Source: Choanephora cucurbitarum (Eukaryota > Mucoromycota > Mucoromycetes > Mucorales > Choanephoraceae). Taken from it: a DNA stretch of 10,745 nt. Under the pieces are notes generated by a model. The model was given only the letters and a program-made list of their open reading frames with translations, was not told where the DNA came from and ran no database searches. A program made the translations under genes and the position numbers. Positions 1-7,837 of the stretch are shown piece by piece. Each line of letters starts with the position of its first letter. The first letter of the stretch is position 1. Location: positions 1-10,745 of the forward strand of contig JAIWNI010000337.1 in assembly GCA_025331435.1 (NCBI GenBank), read 5' to 3'.

Positions 1-1
1 G

Positions 2-1201
2 GCCAACGAGACGGTGAGCGAGTACGGGTTGCGCTTTGGTCGTGCTGTCTCTGAGGCCGGGTATGACCGTCTGGAGGTCCTCTTGGGTGACGTGTTCTTG
101 GTTGGTTTCCCCGAGGCATGGCAAGTGCAGATTAACACTGTGCTTGTCTCCACTCAGGTTGGTGATGTCTACACCTTCCCTGACATCGCCACCGCCGCCC
201 AAAGTGTCTTCGGTGACAAGATTCCTGGTTCTCTCTCTTTCGTTGGTGGCACCTCGGCTTCCAAGTGGGCCAACCCTGAAGAAGATGGCGCTGTCAAGAG
301 ACGTCGTGTTGGTGACTCTGGTGCTGCTGGTCCTTCTGGTCTCTTTTGCGGACGCCACGGTGGTGCCAAGGCCGACCACAACTCTGGGGACTGTCGCGGT
401 CGCACGTTGGGTAAGGACAAGGGCAAGGCACCTGTCCGAGACGCCAATTGTCGCTTCTGTGGCAACCACTGGACCCGCGAACATCGCTGCCGCGAGTATC
501 GTGAGGCCATGAACAAAAGTAAGAATGTCATGATCTTGGCAATGAAGTCACAAGACACTGACACACTTAAACTTAGAAATGAAGAAGCCCTAATCAAAGA
601 GGCTCTGGAAAATGACCAGTATGACTGTAAGTACAAACAACGTCAACATGGCAATTTATACAAACTAATCACACCTATATTACTAGAGGACCACCGAGTG
701 ATGGCCCTGGTCGATACTGGTTCACAAATTAGTTGTATTAATAAAGATGTTTTGAACAAAACCTTCGACTCTGTTACTATTAATGAGAGCTTTGGCTATT
801 TAAATTTCTTAACACTTGATAATAAGGGCAATAACAACCAGACCAAGAGAATTGGCAAAACAACTCCCATGAACGTAAAATACACTGACGGTATATCGTT
901 TCAGCATGAGTTTGAAGTGGTTGAATTCAATGATACTATGGCTACTGAGTTTGATGTCTTATTAGGCACTGACATCTTACCTAGGTTACATATTTACCTC
1001 TCAGGAGTTGCTAAAAGCTTCCCAGACGACCCTGTGAAGGAAAAAGAACAATTTAAAAATTTAAACTTTGATCCTGAAAACAAAATTAATCCTCAAGATT
1101 CAGATTATGGCACTGAACTAGAGAGGGAAAGACTAATGAGTCTCGTCCAAACATCATTAGATCGCAATAAAGAATCCCTAGTGACGCAACATGCACTCTA
1201 A
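2..1201 (+). CDS. gag-pro: gag C-terminal part and aspartic protease (5' partial)
   Basis: The frame is open to the window's left edge, so the true start lies upstream; the first GTG at 14 has no special claim. Residues below count from that GTG. The first ~90 residues resemble the capsid end of a retrotransposon gag. Two Cys/His clusters follow: C112-x2-H115-x6-H122-x4-C127 and C146-x2-C149-x2-H152-x4-H157-x-C159. Neither is the usual CX2CX4HX4C zinc knuckle, but both probably bind zinc and nucleic acid. The protease is shown by a DTGS active-site loop (D234-T-G) with a hydrophobic run before it, and by a downstream LLGTDIL motif typical of retropepsins. The frame stops with TAA at 1199-1201, just as the pol frame begins. 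Base composition changes sharply near 510, from GC-rich to AT-rich, inside this one frame. Confidence 0.88.
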   Translation, partial: ANETVSEYGLRFGRAVSEAGYDRLEVLLGDVFLVGFPEAWQVQINTVLVSTQVGDVYTFPDIATAAQSVFGDKIPGSLSFVGGTSASKWANPEEDGAVKRRRVGDSGAAGPSGLFCGRHGGAKADHNSGDCRGRTLGKDKGKAPVRDANCRFCGNHWTREHRCREYREAMNKSKNVMILAMKSQDTDTLKLRNEEALIKEALENDQYDCKYKQRQHGNLYKLITPILLEDHRVMALVDTGSQISCINKDVLNKTFDSVTINESFGYLNFLTLDNKGNNNQTKRIGKTTPMNVKYTDGISFQHEFEVVEFNDTMATEFDVLLGTDILPRLHIYLSGVAKSFPDDPVKEKEQFKNLNFDPENKINPQDSDYGTELERERLMSLVQTSLDRNKESLVTQHAL

Positions 1202-1382
1202 AGAGGCCGTTGTAAAGATTCCAATGAAGGAAGGAGCTAACTGCTTTGTTCGACAATATCCACTACCTGTTGAGGCCCATACAGAGATTGCTAAGCAACT
1301 GACTGAATGGATTGATGATGGAATTGTTGAGGAATGCCCTACCTTCGAGACAGTATCATTCACCACTTCTAGCTGTACCTAA
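1182..1382 (+). pseudogene. pol: pol segment 1: N-terminal edge of reverse transcriptase
   Basis: This frame is +1 relative to gag-pro and is open only from 1182, so the two frames overlap by just 20 nt. It encodes the conserved RT entry region, including a KIPMKEG stretch and an RQYPLP motif (a common Ty3/gypsy feature), then a WIDDGIVEE helix that leads into the fingers. Homology stops making sense after about 1335-1340, and the frame ends at a TAA at 1380-1382. The continuing RT reads in the next frame, so a single-base insertion or two-base deletion between roughly 1335 and 1355 has broken the gene. Confidence 0.85.
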
Positions 1383-1779
1383 AAAGACTGAAGCTGGGAA
1401 GCCTGCCAAACTGAGAATCTGTTGTGATTTGAGAAAAGTAAACTTGAACATCAGCGAATCATATAGTGAAGGTTATGCTGTACCAAAGATCCAGGATATT
1501 TTTGATCGAGTATCCGCAAGGGGAAAGATCTTGACTAAACTGGACTTAAAGCAGGCCTACTATAGTTTTCCTGTTGATAAGGCTTCGCAAGAAGTACTGA
1601 CATTTTCCTACAAAGGACAACATTATCGTTGGAAACGTGCACCTTTTGGGCTATCCTTTCTGACCAGTTTGTTCTGTTACAACATGAAGTTACTACTAGG
1701 TGACATTGAAGGCGTTGAAACATACGTCGATGACTGCATCCTGTTCTCGGAAACACTAGAGGAAGCATGTCGCACTTGA
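1312..1779 (+). pseudogene. pol: pol segment 2: reverse transcriptase fingers and palm with YVDD
   Basis: True RT homology in this frame starts near 1348 with an HSPLLAVPKK stretch and runs to about 1765. The catalytic aspartates are visible: D in an LTKLDLKQAYY motif (codon 1543-1545) and the YVDD box (1723-1734). A RAPFGLS stretch, the fingers/palm motif of Ty3/gypsy RTs, lies between them. These residues copy element RNA into cDNA. The frame then ends with TGA at 1777-1779, while the RT thumb continues in another frame from about 1767. The catalytic residues are intact but split from both flanks by frame breaks, so no single frame makes a full enzyme. Confidence 0.9.
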
Positions 1780-4160
1780 TCAACAAGGTTGTTGACAGGC
1801 TAACATCAGTAAATCTACGAATTAATTTTGACAAGACAGAACTGTTTAAGACCAGTCTGATCTTGCTTGGATTTGTAGTCGGACCTGGCGTGCGCAAAAT
1901 TGATTTGTCGAGACTATCCAATATTAACAATTGGAAGATCCCTCAAACAGCTGCACAGGTTCGCAGTCTGATGGGAGTGGTATCACATTTGCGAGACTTC
2001 TGCCCGATGCTCAGTAAAGTAGCTGCCCCAATCGATCAATTGCGAACAGACTCTGATGTTAAAAAGAAATGGACTGATGTACATACAGAGAGATTGAACT
2101 CTATTAAACAGATACTACAATCAGGACTAGTACTTCATCAAGTAGACTTGAGTCAAAAGATCTATCTTGAGTGTGATGCCTCCTTATACGGATTAGGATG
2201 TGCTCTCTCTCAACGAGATGAGCTGGGAAGAACCAAATATATAGCATTCATCAGTCGTTCGCTGAGTCCTGCTGAAAGAAGTTGGTCAACCAACCGCAGA
2301 GAAACGGAAGCCCTCTGTTTTGGCCTAGAACGCTTCAGACCTTTACTATGGGGTCGTAGCAAAGACATGTTTGAAGTTCGAGTAGACCATATGGCACTCA
2401 CATTCTTACACACTTCCAAATGCCTTAATCCCACATTGCAATCACGTCTTGAAATCATTGGTGATTTTGACTTTACCATCACGCACATAAAGGGTCTAGA
2501 GAACACCTTACCTGACAGCCTCAGTAGACTGTATCCACCAATCCCCGAAGACCAAGCTTTGGAGGGGGAGGATGACAAGCAACTGAAAAGATTAAGACGT
2601 ATGATCTTAACTAAGAGAGCTGATCTGATCCAAAAGAAGGATAAATACACGCATACTAGACGGATTTATTCGAAGGACGAAAACTTGAATTTATTAGCCA
2701 TAAAGTTAAATAGTGATGAGTACAAATCCCAAACAACTGACTACATGTGTCCACCGAAGCATGAAAGATCAGACATCATTAGAGAAGCTCACAAGCTTGG
2801 CCATTGGGGAATTGATGGAGTAGTTAAACACATCCACACATATCACGGCTTGCATTGGAACTCCATCTATGACGATGTCAAGAACGTCCTGCTTCAATGC
2901 AAGGATTGTGCTAGACATAATATCACGAAAAGAGGTTACAATCCACTCAGACCCATCGTCGCTTTTGAACCCTTTTCTCACATAGCAATCGACACATGCG
3001 GACCATTTCCTATGACAGAGAAAGGCAACTGCTATATCGTAGTGATCGTTGACTTGTGTACGAAATACATCATTGCACGTCCTGTCCCAAACAAACAGAG
3101 TACGATCATAGTAGACTTACTTATCCAAGTGTTTGCTGACTATGGCTTACCTGACAACCTGATCTTACAGTCTGACAATGGAGGAGAATACAAGAATTCA
3201 CTCATGAAGTTGCTGACAAAGACATTGAGAATTGATCATCGATTCATCACGCCCCGTTATCCTCAAAGCAATGGTGCTGCCGAAAACGCTGTGAAGATGG
3301 TACAAAACACACTTCGAAAGATGTGCGGTAATGACACTAGCGCTTGGGATGACATGGTATATATTGTACAATTAGTTGCAAATATGAAAGTGAGACATCG
3401 AACAATGAGCACTCCGTTCTCGCTGATGTTTGCTCGACAAGTGCATATCCGACGAGATAACGATGAGGCAAGAGAGGACACTGATGAGGACAAAGTGAAG
3501 CCATTCATGACAGAAGAAATGCTGATGAAACGAGCTGACCATCTGCAGGATATTGTATTTCCAGCTATAAAAGAAAGATCTCAGAAAATAGTAGAGGAGT
3601 ACAGCAAGAGGTTTAATAAGAAACACCACTTGGTTGACATCCCTATGGACACTACAGTAATGGTGAGATTAGAAAGACGCAAGAATAAGTTAGCACCACT
3701 TTATGAAGGACCTTTTACGGTTGTTCGTAAAACTAGGGCAGGCACTTACGTACTAAAGGACGAAACAAACGAGCTATTGCATCGCGAATATGTACCTTCT
3801 GAATTAAAGATCGTCAATATCGATGAATCTGAAATAGACGAGCAAGTTTACGAGATTGAAAACGTACTTGACCATCGTGTATTAGAAGGAGGTAAGAAAG
3901 AGTATTTGGTAAAATGGGTTGGTTACGACGATAGTTGGAATCTCTGGTTGACTCCTGAACACTTTTCATCACCGGTTACTTTGAATGAGTACTGGGAAAG
4001 GGTTAACAGTAAAGAGCTGCCTAAGAATCACTCCACTACATCTCGTAAGGAACAAAAGAGCAGTAGAAAAGTTAGTGGTAGTAAAAGAAAGAATGACGAT
4101 GACGAGAGAGATACGCGAAAGAGAAAAACTAGACGGTCTACAAAGAGCAGAAAGAATTAA
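1767..4160 (+). CDS. pol: pol segment 3: RT thumb, RNase H, integrase, chromodomain
   Basis: A 797-residue open frame holding the rest of pol; the ATG at 1767 is only the first Met after the frame break. Domains in order: RT connection/thumb (1-115); RNase H (about 120-255) with D137, E179, D207 and D250 as likely metal ligands; integrase zinc domain H342-x3-H346...C378-x2-C381; integrase core with D409, D470, E506 (DD35E spacing); a YEGPF motif at 646-650, like the GPY/F module; chromodomain about 692-745 with Y695, W717 and Y720 in cage-like positions; and a Lys/Arg-rich tail from about 765 that could be a nuclear localisation signal. The chromodomain has NLW where the consensus is usually N-T-W-E-P. 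Integrase inserts the cDNA; chromodomains of this class usually steer insertion to histone-marked chromatin. This part is intact, in contrast to the RT. Confidence 0.94.
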   Translation: MSHLINKVVDRLTSVNLRINFDKTELFKTSLILLGFVVGPGVRKIDLSRLSNINNWKIPQTAAQVRSLMGVVSHLRDFCPMLSKVAAPIDQLRTDSDVKKKWTDVHTERLNSIKQILQSGLVLHQVDLSQKIYLECDASLYGLGCALSQRDELGRTKYIAFISRSLSPAERSWSTNRRETEALCFGLERFRPLLWGRSKDMFEVRVDHMALTFLHTSKCLNPTLQSRLEIIGDFDFTITHIKGLENTLPDSLSRLYPPIPEDQALEGEDDKQLKRLRRMILTKRADLIQKKDKYTHTRRIYSKDENLNLLAIKLNSDEYKSQTTDYMCPPKHERSDIIREAHKLGHWGIDGVVKHIHTYHGLHWNSIYDDVKNVLLQCKDCARHNITKRGYNPLRPIVAFEPFSHIAIDTCGPFPMTEKGNCYIVVIVDLCTKYIIARPVPNKQSTIIVDLLIQVFADYGLPDNLILQSDNGGEYKNSLMKLLTKTLRIDHRFITPRYPQSNGAAENAVKMVQNTLRKMCGNDTSAWDDMVYIVQLVANMKVRHRTMSTPFSLMFARQVHIRRDNDEAREDTDEDKVKPFMTEEMLMKRADHLQDIVFPAIKERSQKIVEEYSKRFNKKHHLVDIPMDTTVMVRLERRKNKLAPLYEGPFTVVRKTRAGTYVLKDETNELLHREYVPSELKIVNIDESEIDEQVYEIENVLDHRVLEGGKKEYLVKWVGYDDSWNLWLTPEHFSSPVTLNEYWERVNSKELPKNHSTTSRKEQKSSRKVSGSKRKNDDDERDTRKRKTRRSTKSRKN

Positions 4161-4314
4161 TGCCCAAGTAGTCACGCAGCTTATTCCTATTCAGCGCTCT
4201 TCTAATTCTGATATCTTAATTTCACTTCCTTAACATTTCATTCATGCATAATTGATTCCATAACTGGTTACATACATTGACTCAAACTTATCCAAGATCA
4301 ACTTTGTTGACTTT
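4161..4314. other. untranslated spacer between pol stop and polypurine tract
   Basis: A short AT-rich 3' untranslated stretch of the retrotransposon, without a supported gene. A frame that overlaps the pol tail continues into it to 4233, but its composition is low-complexity and it shows no domain. Confidence 0.7.
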
Positions 4315-4326
4315 GGAGGGGGAGCA
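4315..4326 (+). other. polypurine tract (plus-strand primer)
   Basis: The sequence GGAGGGGGAGCA sits directly before the TG that opens the LTR. That is the expected place and composition of the RNase H-resistant primer for plus-strand synthesis in LTR retrotransposons. It is the strongest purine run near the element's 3' end. Confidence 0.85.
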
Positions 4327-4340
4327 TGTAGTGAACTACA
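4327..4340. repeat. perfect palindrome at LTR tip
   Basis: TGTAGTGAACTACA is a 6-bp inverted repeat around a GA spacer at the very start of the LTR. Integrase recognises LTR tips, so the LTR end may carry two mirrored copies of its own recognition hexamer. Confidence 0.8.
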
Positions 4341-4554
4341 TCATATACAGTATCGATAGATTCATGTACCACCAAATATACCCTTCTAGAACTAGTAGAA
4401 TACTACCATATAAAGTACATCCTCTTTAGGAGTAACTAAAGATATTCTATGCACTTCTATTTCGAGTCTGACATCGAATATGTTCCTGAATAGTAATTGT
4501 GCCACACTTAGAATGGCTGGTCCTGAATAGATCAGGGATCAGACCGCTACATCG

Positions 4555-4581
4555 AGAAATCGTGTCAAGACAACGATTTCT
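4555..4581. repeat. stem-loop in LTR U3
   Basis: AGAAATCGT (4555-4563) and ACGATTTCT (4573-4581) form a perfect 9-bp stem around a 9-nt loop. It lies about 40 bp before the TATA box, so it could be a protein-binding palindrome in the LTR promoter. Function is inference. Confidence 0.7.
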
Positions 4582-4620
4582 ACACAGTCTTCATCTAGCA
4601 TTAATAACAATCTTGAAAAG

Positions 4621-4628
4621 TATAAATA
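4621..4628 (+). promoter_or_regulatory. LTR TATA box
   Basis: TATAAATA lies late in the LTR, about 55 bp before the AATAAA signal, as expected for the U3/R promoter. It points rightward. In a 3' LTR it would drive transcription out of the element toward 4727 and onward, antisense to the transposase pseudogene. Confidence 0.65.
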
Positions 4629-4678
4629 GAGAGACTTTCTTGAACTAGAATTAGAGAACTATCTTTTATTTTATCCAA

Positions 4679-4684
4679 AATAAA
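4679..4684 (+). terminator. LTR polyadenylation signal AATAAA
   Basis: A canonical AATAAA hexamer downstream of the TATA box, in the expected R region position for ending the element's own transcript. Confidence 0.55.
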
Positions 4685-5049
4685 CCCCCTTTAAATCGAC
4701 TAGTGTTTTTTTCTACTTTTTTTACATTGAACTTTACCCAAAATCAATACATACCCCTCATCTGAAGCTGAGCATGCTTCTGAAAATCCTGCTTTGACCT
4801 TTTTGTCTTTAAATCTGCCAAAAACAAAATCCAAGCCAGTTGCAATTCACATATAGAATTCTCTTAATCTGCAATGGTATGCAATCAAGCTTGGTGTCAA
4901 CCAGACGAACTTGCCCACGGTTTACCATCATTACTTCAACATTGATGGAAAGTTGGAAGAATATGAATCGTACTAGAACAAATGGCACTAGTTTTGAAAA
5001 AAGTCTAAAAGTGATAAACGTCCTGAAACAGTTGCGATCAAACGAAACA

Positions 5050-5096
5050 GAATACTAAATATTAAAGACTAAATTAAAGACTAAATAACAGTATTC
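5050..5096. repeat. 12-bp tandem duplication inside a 7-bp inverted repeat
   Basis: ATTAAAGACTAA occurs twice head to tail at 5061-5084. The pair is flanked by GAATACT on the left (about 5050) and AGTATTC on the right (about 5091), which are exact reverse complements. This is a small footprint-like structure of unknown origin. Confidence 0.65.
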
Positions 5097-5117
5097 GAAG
5101 TGATCAGTTTTAAATTT

Positions 5118-5230
5118 GAGTGGACAAACACTTCTTCTTCCTATATTGGATATTTGTACACTGAGTTGACAAAAAAGTTGGGGGAGCAAGAATTATTACT
5201 TTCATGACTTGAAAGGAAGAGTGGACAAAA
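5118..5230 (+). repeat. three spaced copies of GAGTKGACAAA
   Basis: GAGTGGACAAA at 5118-5128, GAGTTGACAAA at 5163-5173, and GAGTGGACAAA at 5219-5229, all in the same orientation, starting 45 and 56 bp apart. They lie 85-195 bp beyond the 3' end of the Tnp2-like gene. CACTA-type elements often carry short subterminal repeats bound by their own proteins, so this could be one subterminal region. I found no matching cluster at the other end of the element. Confidence 0.6.
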
Positions 5231-7028
5231 CCTTTTTGGGGTGTCTGAAGGGAAAATTCGAGTGTATAAACTAAGTAGTCTTAGAGGTGTCCTAGATAAA
5301 AAGACTGTTTACTTAAGTATAGTGGTAGCACTGAGTATCATCATCACTGGCGCTGTGAATGTCGTCTTTAAAGACGAAAGAAAAGCGATAATGTTCATTG
5401 GGAGCAGCAATTCTACTCATAACTGGCCAAAAGGAATACATACGCCTAAAATACTTGTCAAGGTTTGAATCAGATTCCAGCATTGCAATTAGCACAAGTA
5501 AATTTTCAAGCAAAATCACTTCTACTACTGCATCTCTAGGCGAGATGTCGCTGTTGGCAAAGTCGTTACCGTTGTAAAACGGAATACCTGCATCAGAGAC
5601 ATTTACACCTTGGTAAAAATGTATCAAAGCATAACTGATGTCTTCATTCTTATACAGAAGCAGAATTTTAGCAACGGCTGGTTTTGTCTGGCCTTGGCGT
5701 TGGACTAGCGCATAGCATGATAAGCGGTTTTTTCGCTTGTCTTTTACAAGACTACTGTCGAACTTTCTGCTTTTAGAGAGCTCTATCGTTTTAGCAACAA
5801 GTATATCTGTTGCAAGACGGTTCTGCGGAACATGCTTGTGCTTAGCTTGATATTTAGACAAATTAACAGAGCGAAAAGCATCTAGACATCTTCTGATCGT
5901 AAATTGATCCCTCAAGTCTTTTTCTGCATCTATGGGTCTGTTGTAGTTAATTTTTGATGGTAATTGAAGATTGCGATATGCCTCATCAATCATAACATTT
6001 TCAGCGTTTCTTATAGTGCTAGAGGTAGACTTGATCATTCGCTTCATCTTTTGAATACGTCTTTCAAGAGGCTTGCAATTGACATGATGGAGATGATCTG
6101 CTCCAAGCCCTTGAGTAAGATGGGTGAGGTAATGCATGTTGATGTTGGTGGCAGTAGGAGGCATATTGTCATGCAAGAATCCAATCCATTTTTGTATGGG
6201 GCATTGAGCTCTTTAATTTCATCGTCGTTTATATTGCGCTTAGTAGCAATGCCACAAATAATCGAAATCCAAGTCAATGCATTCATTGCCTGACTTAAGT
6301 TCTGATTGGGCTGATATTCTCTTCGCCTTTTTCTGTCATGCTCATGCAATTCAAGTTGCTCGATTACCAATGTTGGTACAACAAACAGCAAAAATAAGGA
6401 CCAGTCAGCCCCACGTATCTTGTAACCAGGCTTCAAGAACTTTTTGAGAGACCCTTCAAAGTTATCTGGCATAGCCGAAGTTTGATTGCTGTTATTCATA
6501 GAGCTCGAGTCTTGATATCTTGTCATCAACTTGAGTGTCGTATCAGCGCTCATATAATTCTTTATCCTTTTGGCGATGTTCTGGCCAGACAAATGGAAAG
6601 TATCGATTTCAAGAAACATAGGTGAAAAGAAGGGTTTAACCTGGGAGAATGGGCTCTTTTCTTTAACTCCATGGGCAACATCAGGCTTTACAAAGTCAAC
6701 TAATGTACGTTCCCTACATGAGTCATCATCAGGATTGGCAGCTTCAAGTGTACACATAGTTGAGCTTATGTACTTTCCTTTAATGGTACACAGTCTACAA
6801 GGATGGTACGACGTGTGGCCAGAAAGGTGATTGATTTCGGAAACCGAAGATATGTCACCAAAAGATCCAACCAAATGCACTTTTATGTCGTAACGTTCTT
6901 GACCGACTTAAACGACCATCCCTTCCCTCTGCATATCTTTCTACTCGCGCAACATGAATGTCAGATAGCTGTGAATATGCTTGGTCTTGGGGATACAAGC
7001 AACAACTATCAGGTTTTCTTTCCTCATT

Positions 7029-7087
7029 CTGTTAAACGAGTTAATATTTTAGTTACGTGCAAGTATATGAAGTTTTGAGCTAATTAC
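7029..7087 (-). other. intron between exons 2 and 3 of the Tnp2-like gene (59 nt)
   Basis: Donor GTAATT at 7087 directly after GAGAG, acceptor TTTAACAG ending at 7029. Unspliced, the frame stops at once (TAA at 7086-7084). Spliced, it continues as ERMRKENLIVVACIPKTK, which resembles the Tnp2-family stretch with a hydrophobic strand followed by I-P-x-x-K. The same frame then reaches the GDIS core. Confidence 0.72.
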
Positions 7088-7497
7088 CTCTCGTTTTCAG
7101 TCAAATTGATGATCTCCAAGTTCACAATGGCCATGCTGTCATTGCTGCATTCATGTGGATTAAATTCATCAATGAACAGGCAAAGAGCATGGTTGTGTTC
7201 ACCCTTCAAGAACTTTGTTCTTCTTGCGAGCTTGTCCAAGTAGTCTCCCATGAAAATGTTTCTCAAACAATCCACGCCAAATAATGTGAACTGTTTGGCA
7301 AAGGTTTCATTCTTGAACAGTAATGCTAGTTGTGTGCCAACTTTAAGCTGCAAGTGCTTTGAGAAAGGATTGCCATGCTCATCATTTCTGCTGCCACCAC
7401 AAGAAGGACAATGGATTTCATTGAACCTGTTGAGTGCATAATTGCATTCACTGCATTGGTCGATCTCTCTTGATCTGAAAATACTTTCCTGCTTATT

Positions 7498-7596
7498 CTG
7501 TGTTCTTTCTCTTTTGAAAGAATCAAGAGGAGGAAGATCTGCACCTATAGTATACAACACTAGTATTACTATTATGCATATACCTAAAACACTCAC
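7498..7596 (-). other. possible 99-nt intron inside exon 2
   Basis: Donor GTGAGT at 7596 and acceptor ACACAG ending at 7498, both on codon boundaries, with a pyrimidine-rich run before the acceptor. Removal keeps frame and deletes a 33-residue piece holding a very hydrophobic run (ICIIVILVLYTIG) that is out of place between a linker and a zinc ribbon. A closer TATAG acceptor (52-nt intron, ending 7545) looks good by eye but would shift the zinc-ribbon frame. Without splicing the piece reads through as a membrane-like segment. Confidence 0.5.
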
Positions 7597-7837
7597 CTTT
7601 ATGTTTTCTGTTATACCATTTAGTAATTTCATTGATTCCAATATGGCTAACGTTTTATCTCTGAGAATTTGATGGAACTCAGAATTTCTGGTATTCAAAA
7701 CACTAACAAACTTGTCATCTGCTGACAGGATGTATTGGCGCTTAATATCGAGATACATTTCGTCATTTTCATAGAAAGCCAAAATTTTATCAACTAATCC
7801 AAGAGGGTTTGGCTCTCCATAATAAGTCAAAGCTTCG

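Larger units (their letters stand above)
1..4726 (+). mobile_element. Ty3/gypsy chromovirus LTR retrotransposon, 5'-truncated by the window, pol frame-broken
   Basis: The order gag, aspartic protease, reverse transcriptase, RNase H, integrase, chromodomain, polypurine tract, LTR is that of Metaviridae (Ty3/gypsy) elements, with RT before integrase. The chromodomain after integrase places it among chromoviruses, which are common in fungi. The 5' LTR, primer binding site and start of gag are outside the window. The 3' end at 4726 is inferred from a TG...CA LTR and is the least certain boundary; no target-site duplication can be tested because the 5' end is missing. Three frame changes in about 580 nt (near 1200, 1335-1355 and 1760-1770) suggest a non-autonomous copy unless the first is programmed. 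Confidence 0.93.
4327..4726 (+). repeat. 3' long terminal repeat (about 400 bp, right end inferred)
   Basis: The left edge is well supported: TGTAGT follows the polypurine tract at once. Inside are a TATA-like box (4621-4628) and an AATAAA signal (4679-4684), in the U3-R-U5 order expected. The right edge is placed at TTTACA ending at 4726, because this gives a TGTA...TACA inverted pair; a slightly different end is possible. The first LTR copy is outside the window, so identity between LTRs, and hence age, cannot be judged here. Confidence 0.75.
4727..5312. other. AT-rich spacer with a small coding-like relic
   Basis: No intact gene. One + frame is open from 4857 to 4973 and has protein-like composition (Trp, Tyr, His, Gly mixed; includes an FNIDGKLEEYE stretch), but it is bounded by stops on both sides and has no Met-led continuation. 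It may be a fragment of a decayed gene that I do not recognise. A longer Met-led frame at 4840-5058 overlaps it in another phase and looks random. The right half holds the short repeats listed separately. Confidence 0.5.

Noticed and set aside
36..636. Long open frames overlapping gag in other phases on both strands
   Set aside because: They coincide with the GC-rich part of gag where stops are rare, show no domain, and lie across a well-supported gag-protease frame.
3985..4233. Open frame overlapping the pol tail
   Set aside because: It is the shifted reading of the low-complexity Lys/Arg-rich tail and has no start context or motif of its own.
5241..5468. Plus-strand frame with a hydrophobic segment
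   Set aside because: About two thirds of it is antisense to the C-terminus of the Tnp2-like gene and it lacks an ATG start; it looks like a shadow.
5455..5475. GGTTTGAATC resembling a tRNA B box
   Set aside because: No acceptor stem, A box or cloverleaf can be formed around it, and it lies in the antisense of transposase coding sequence.
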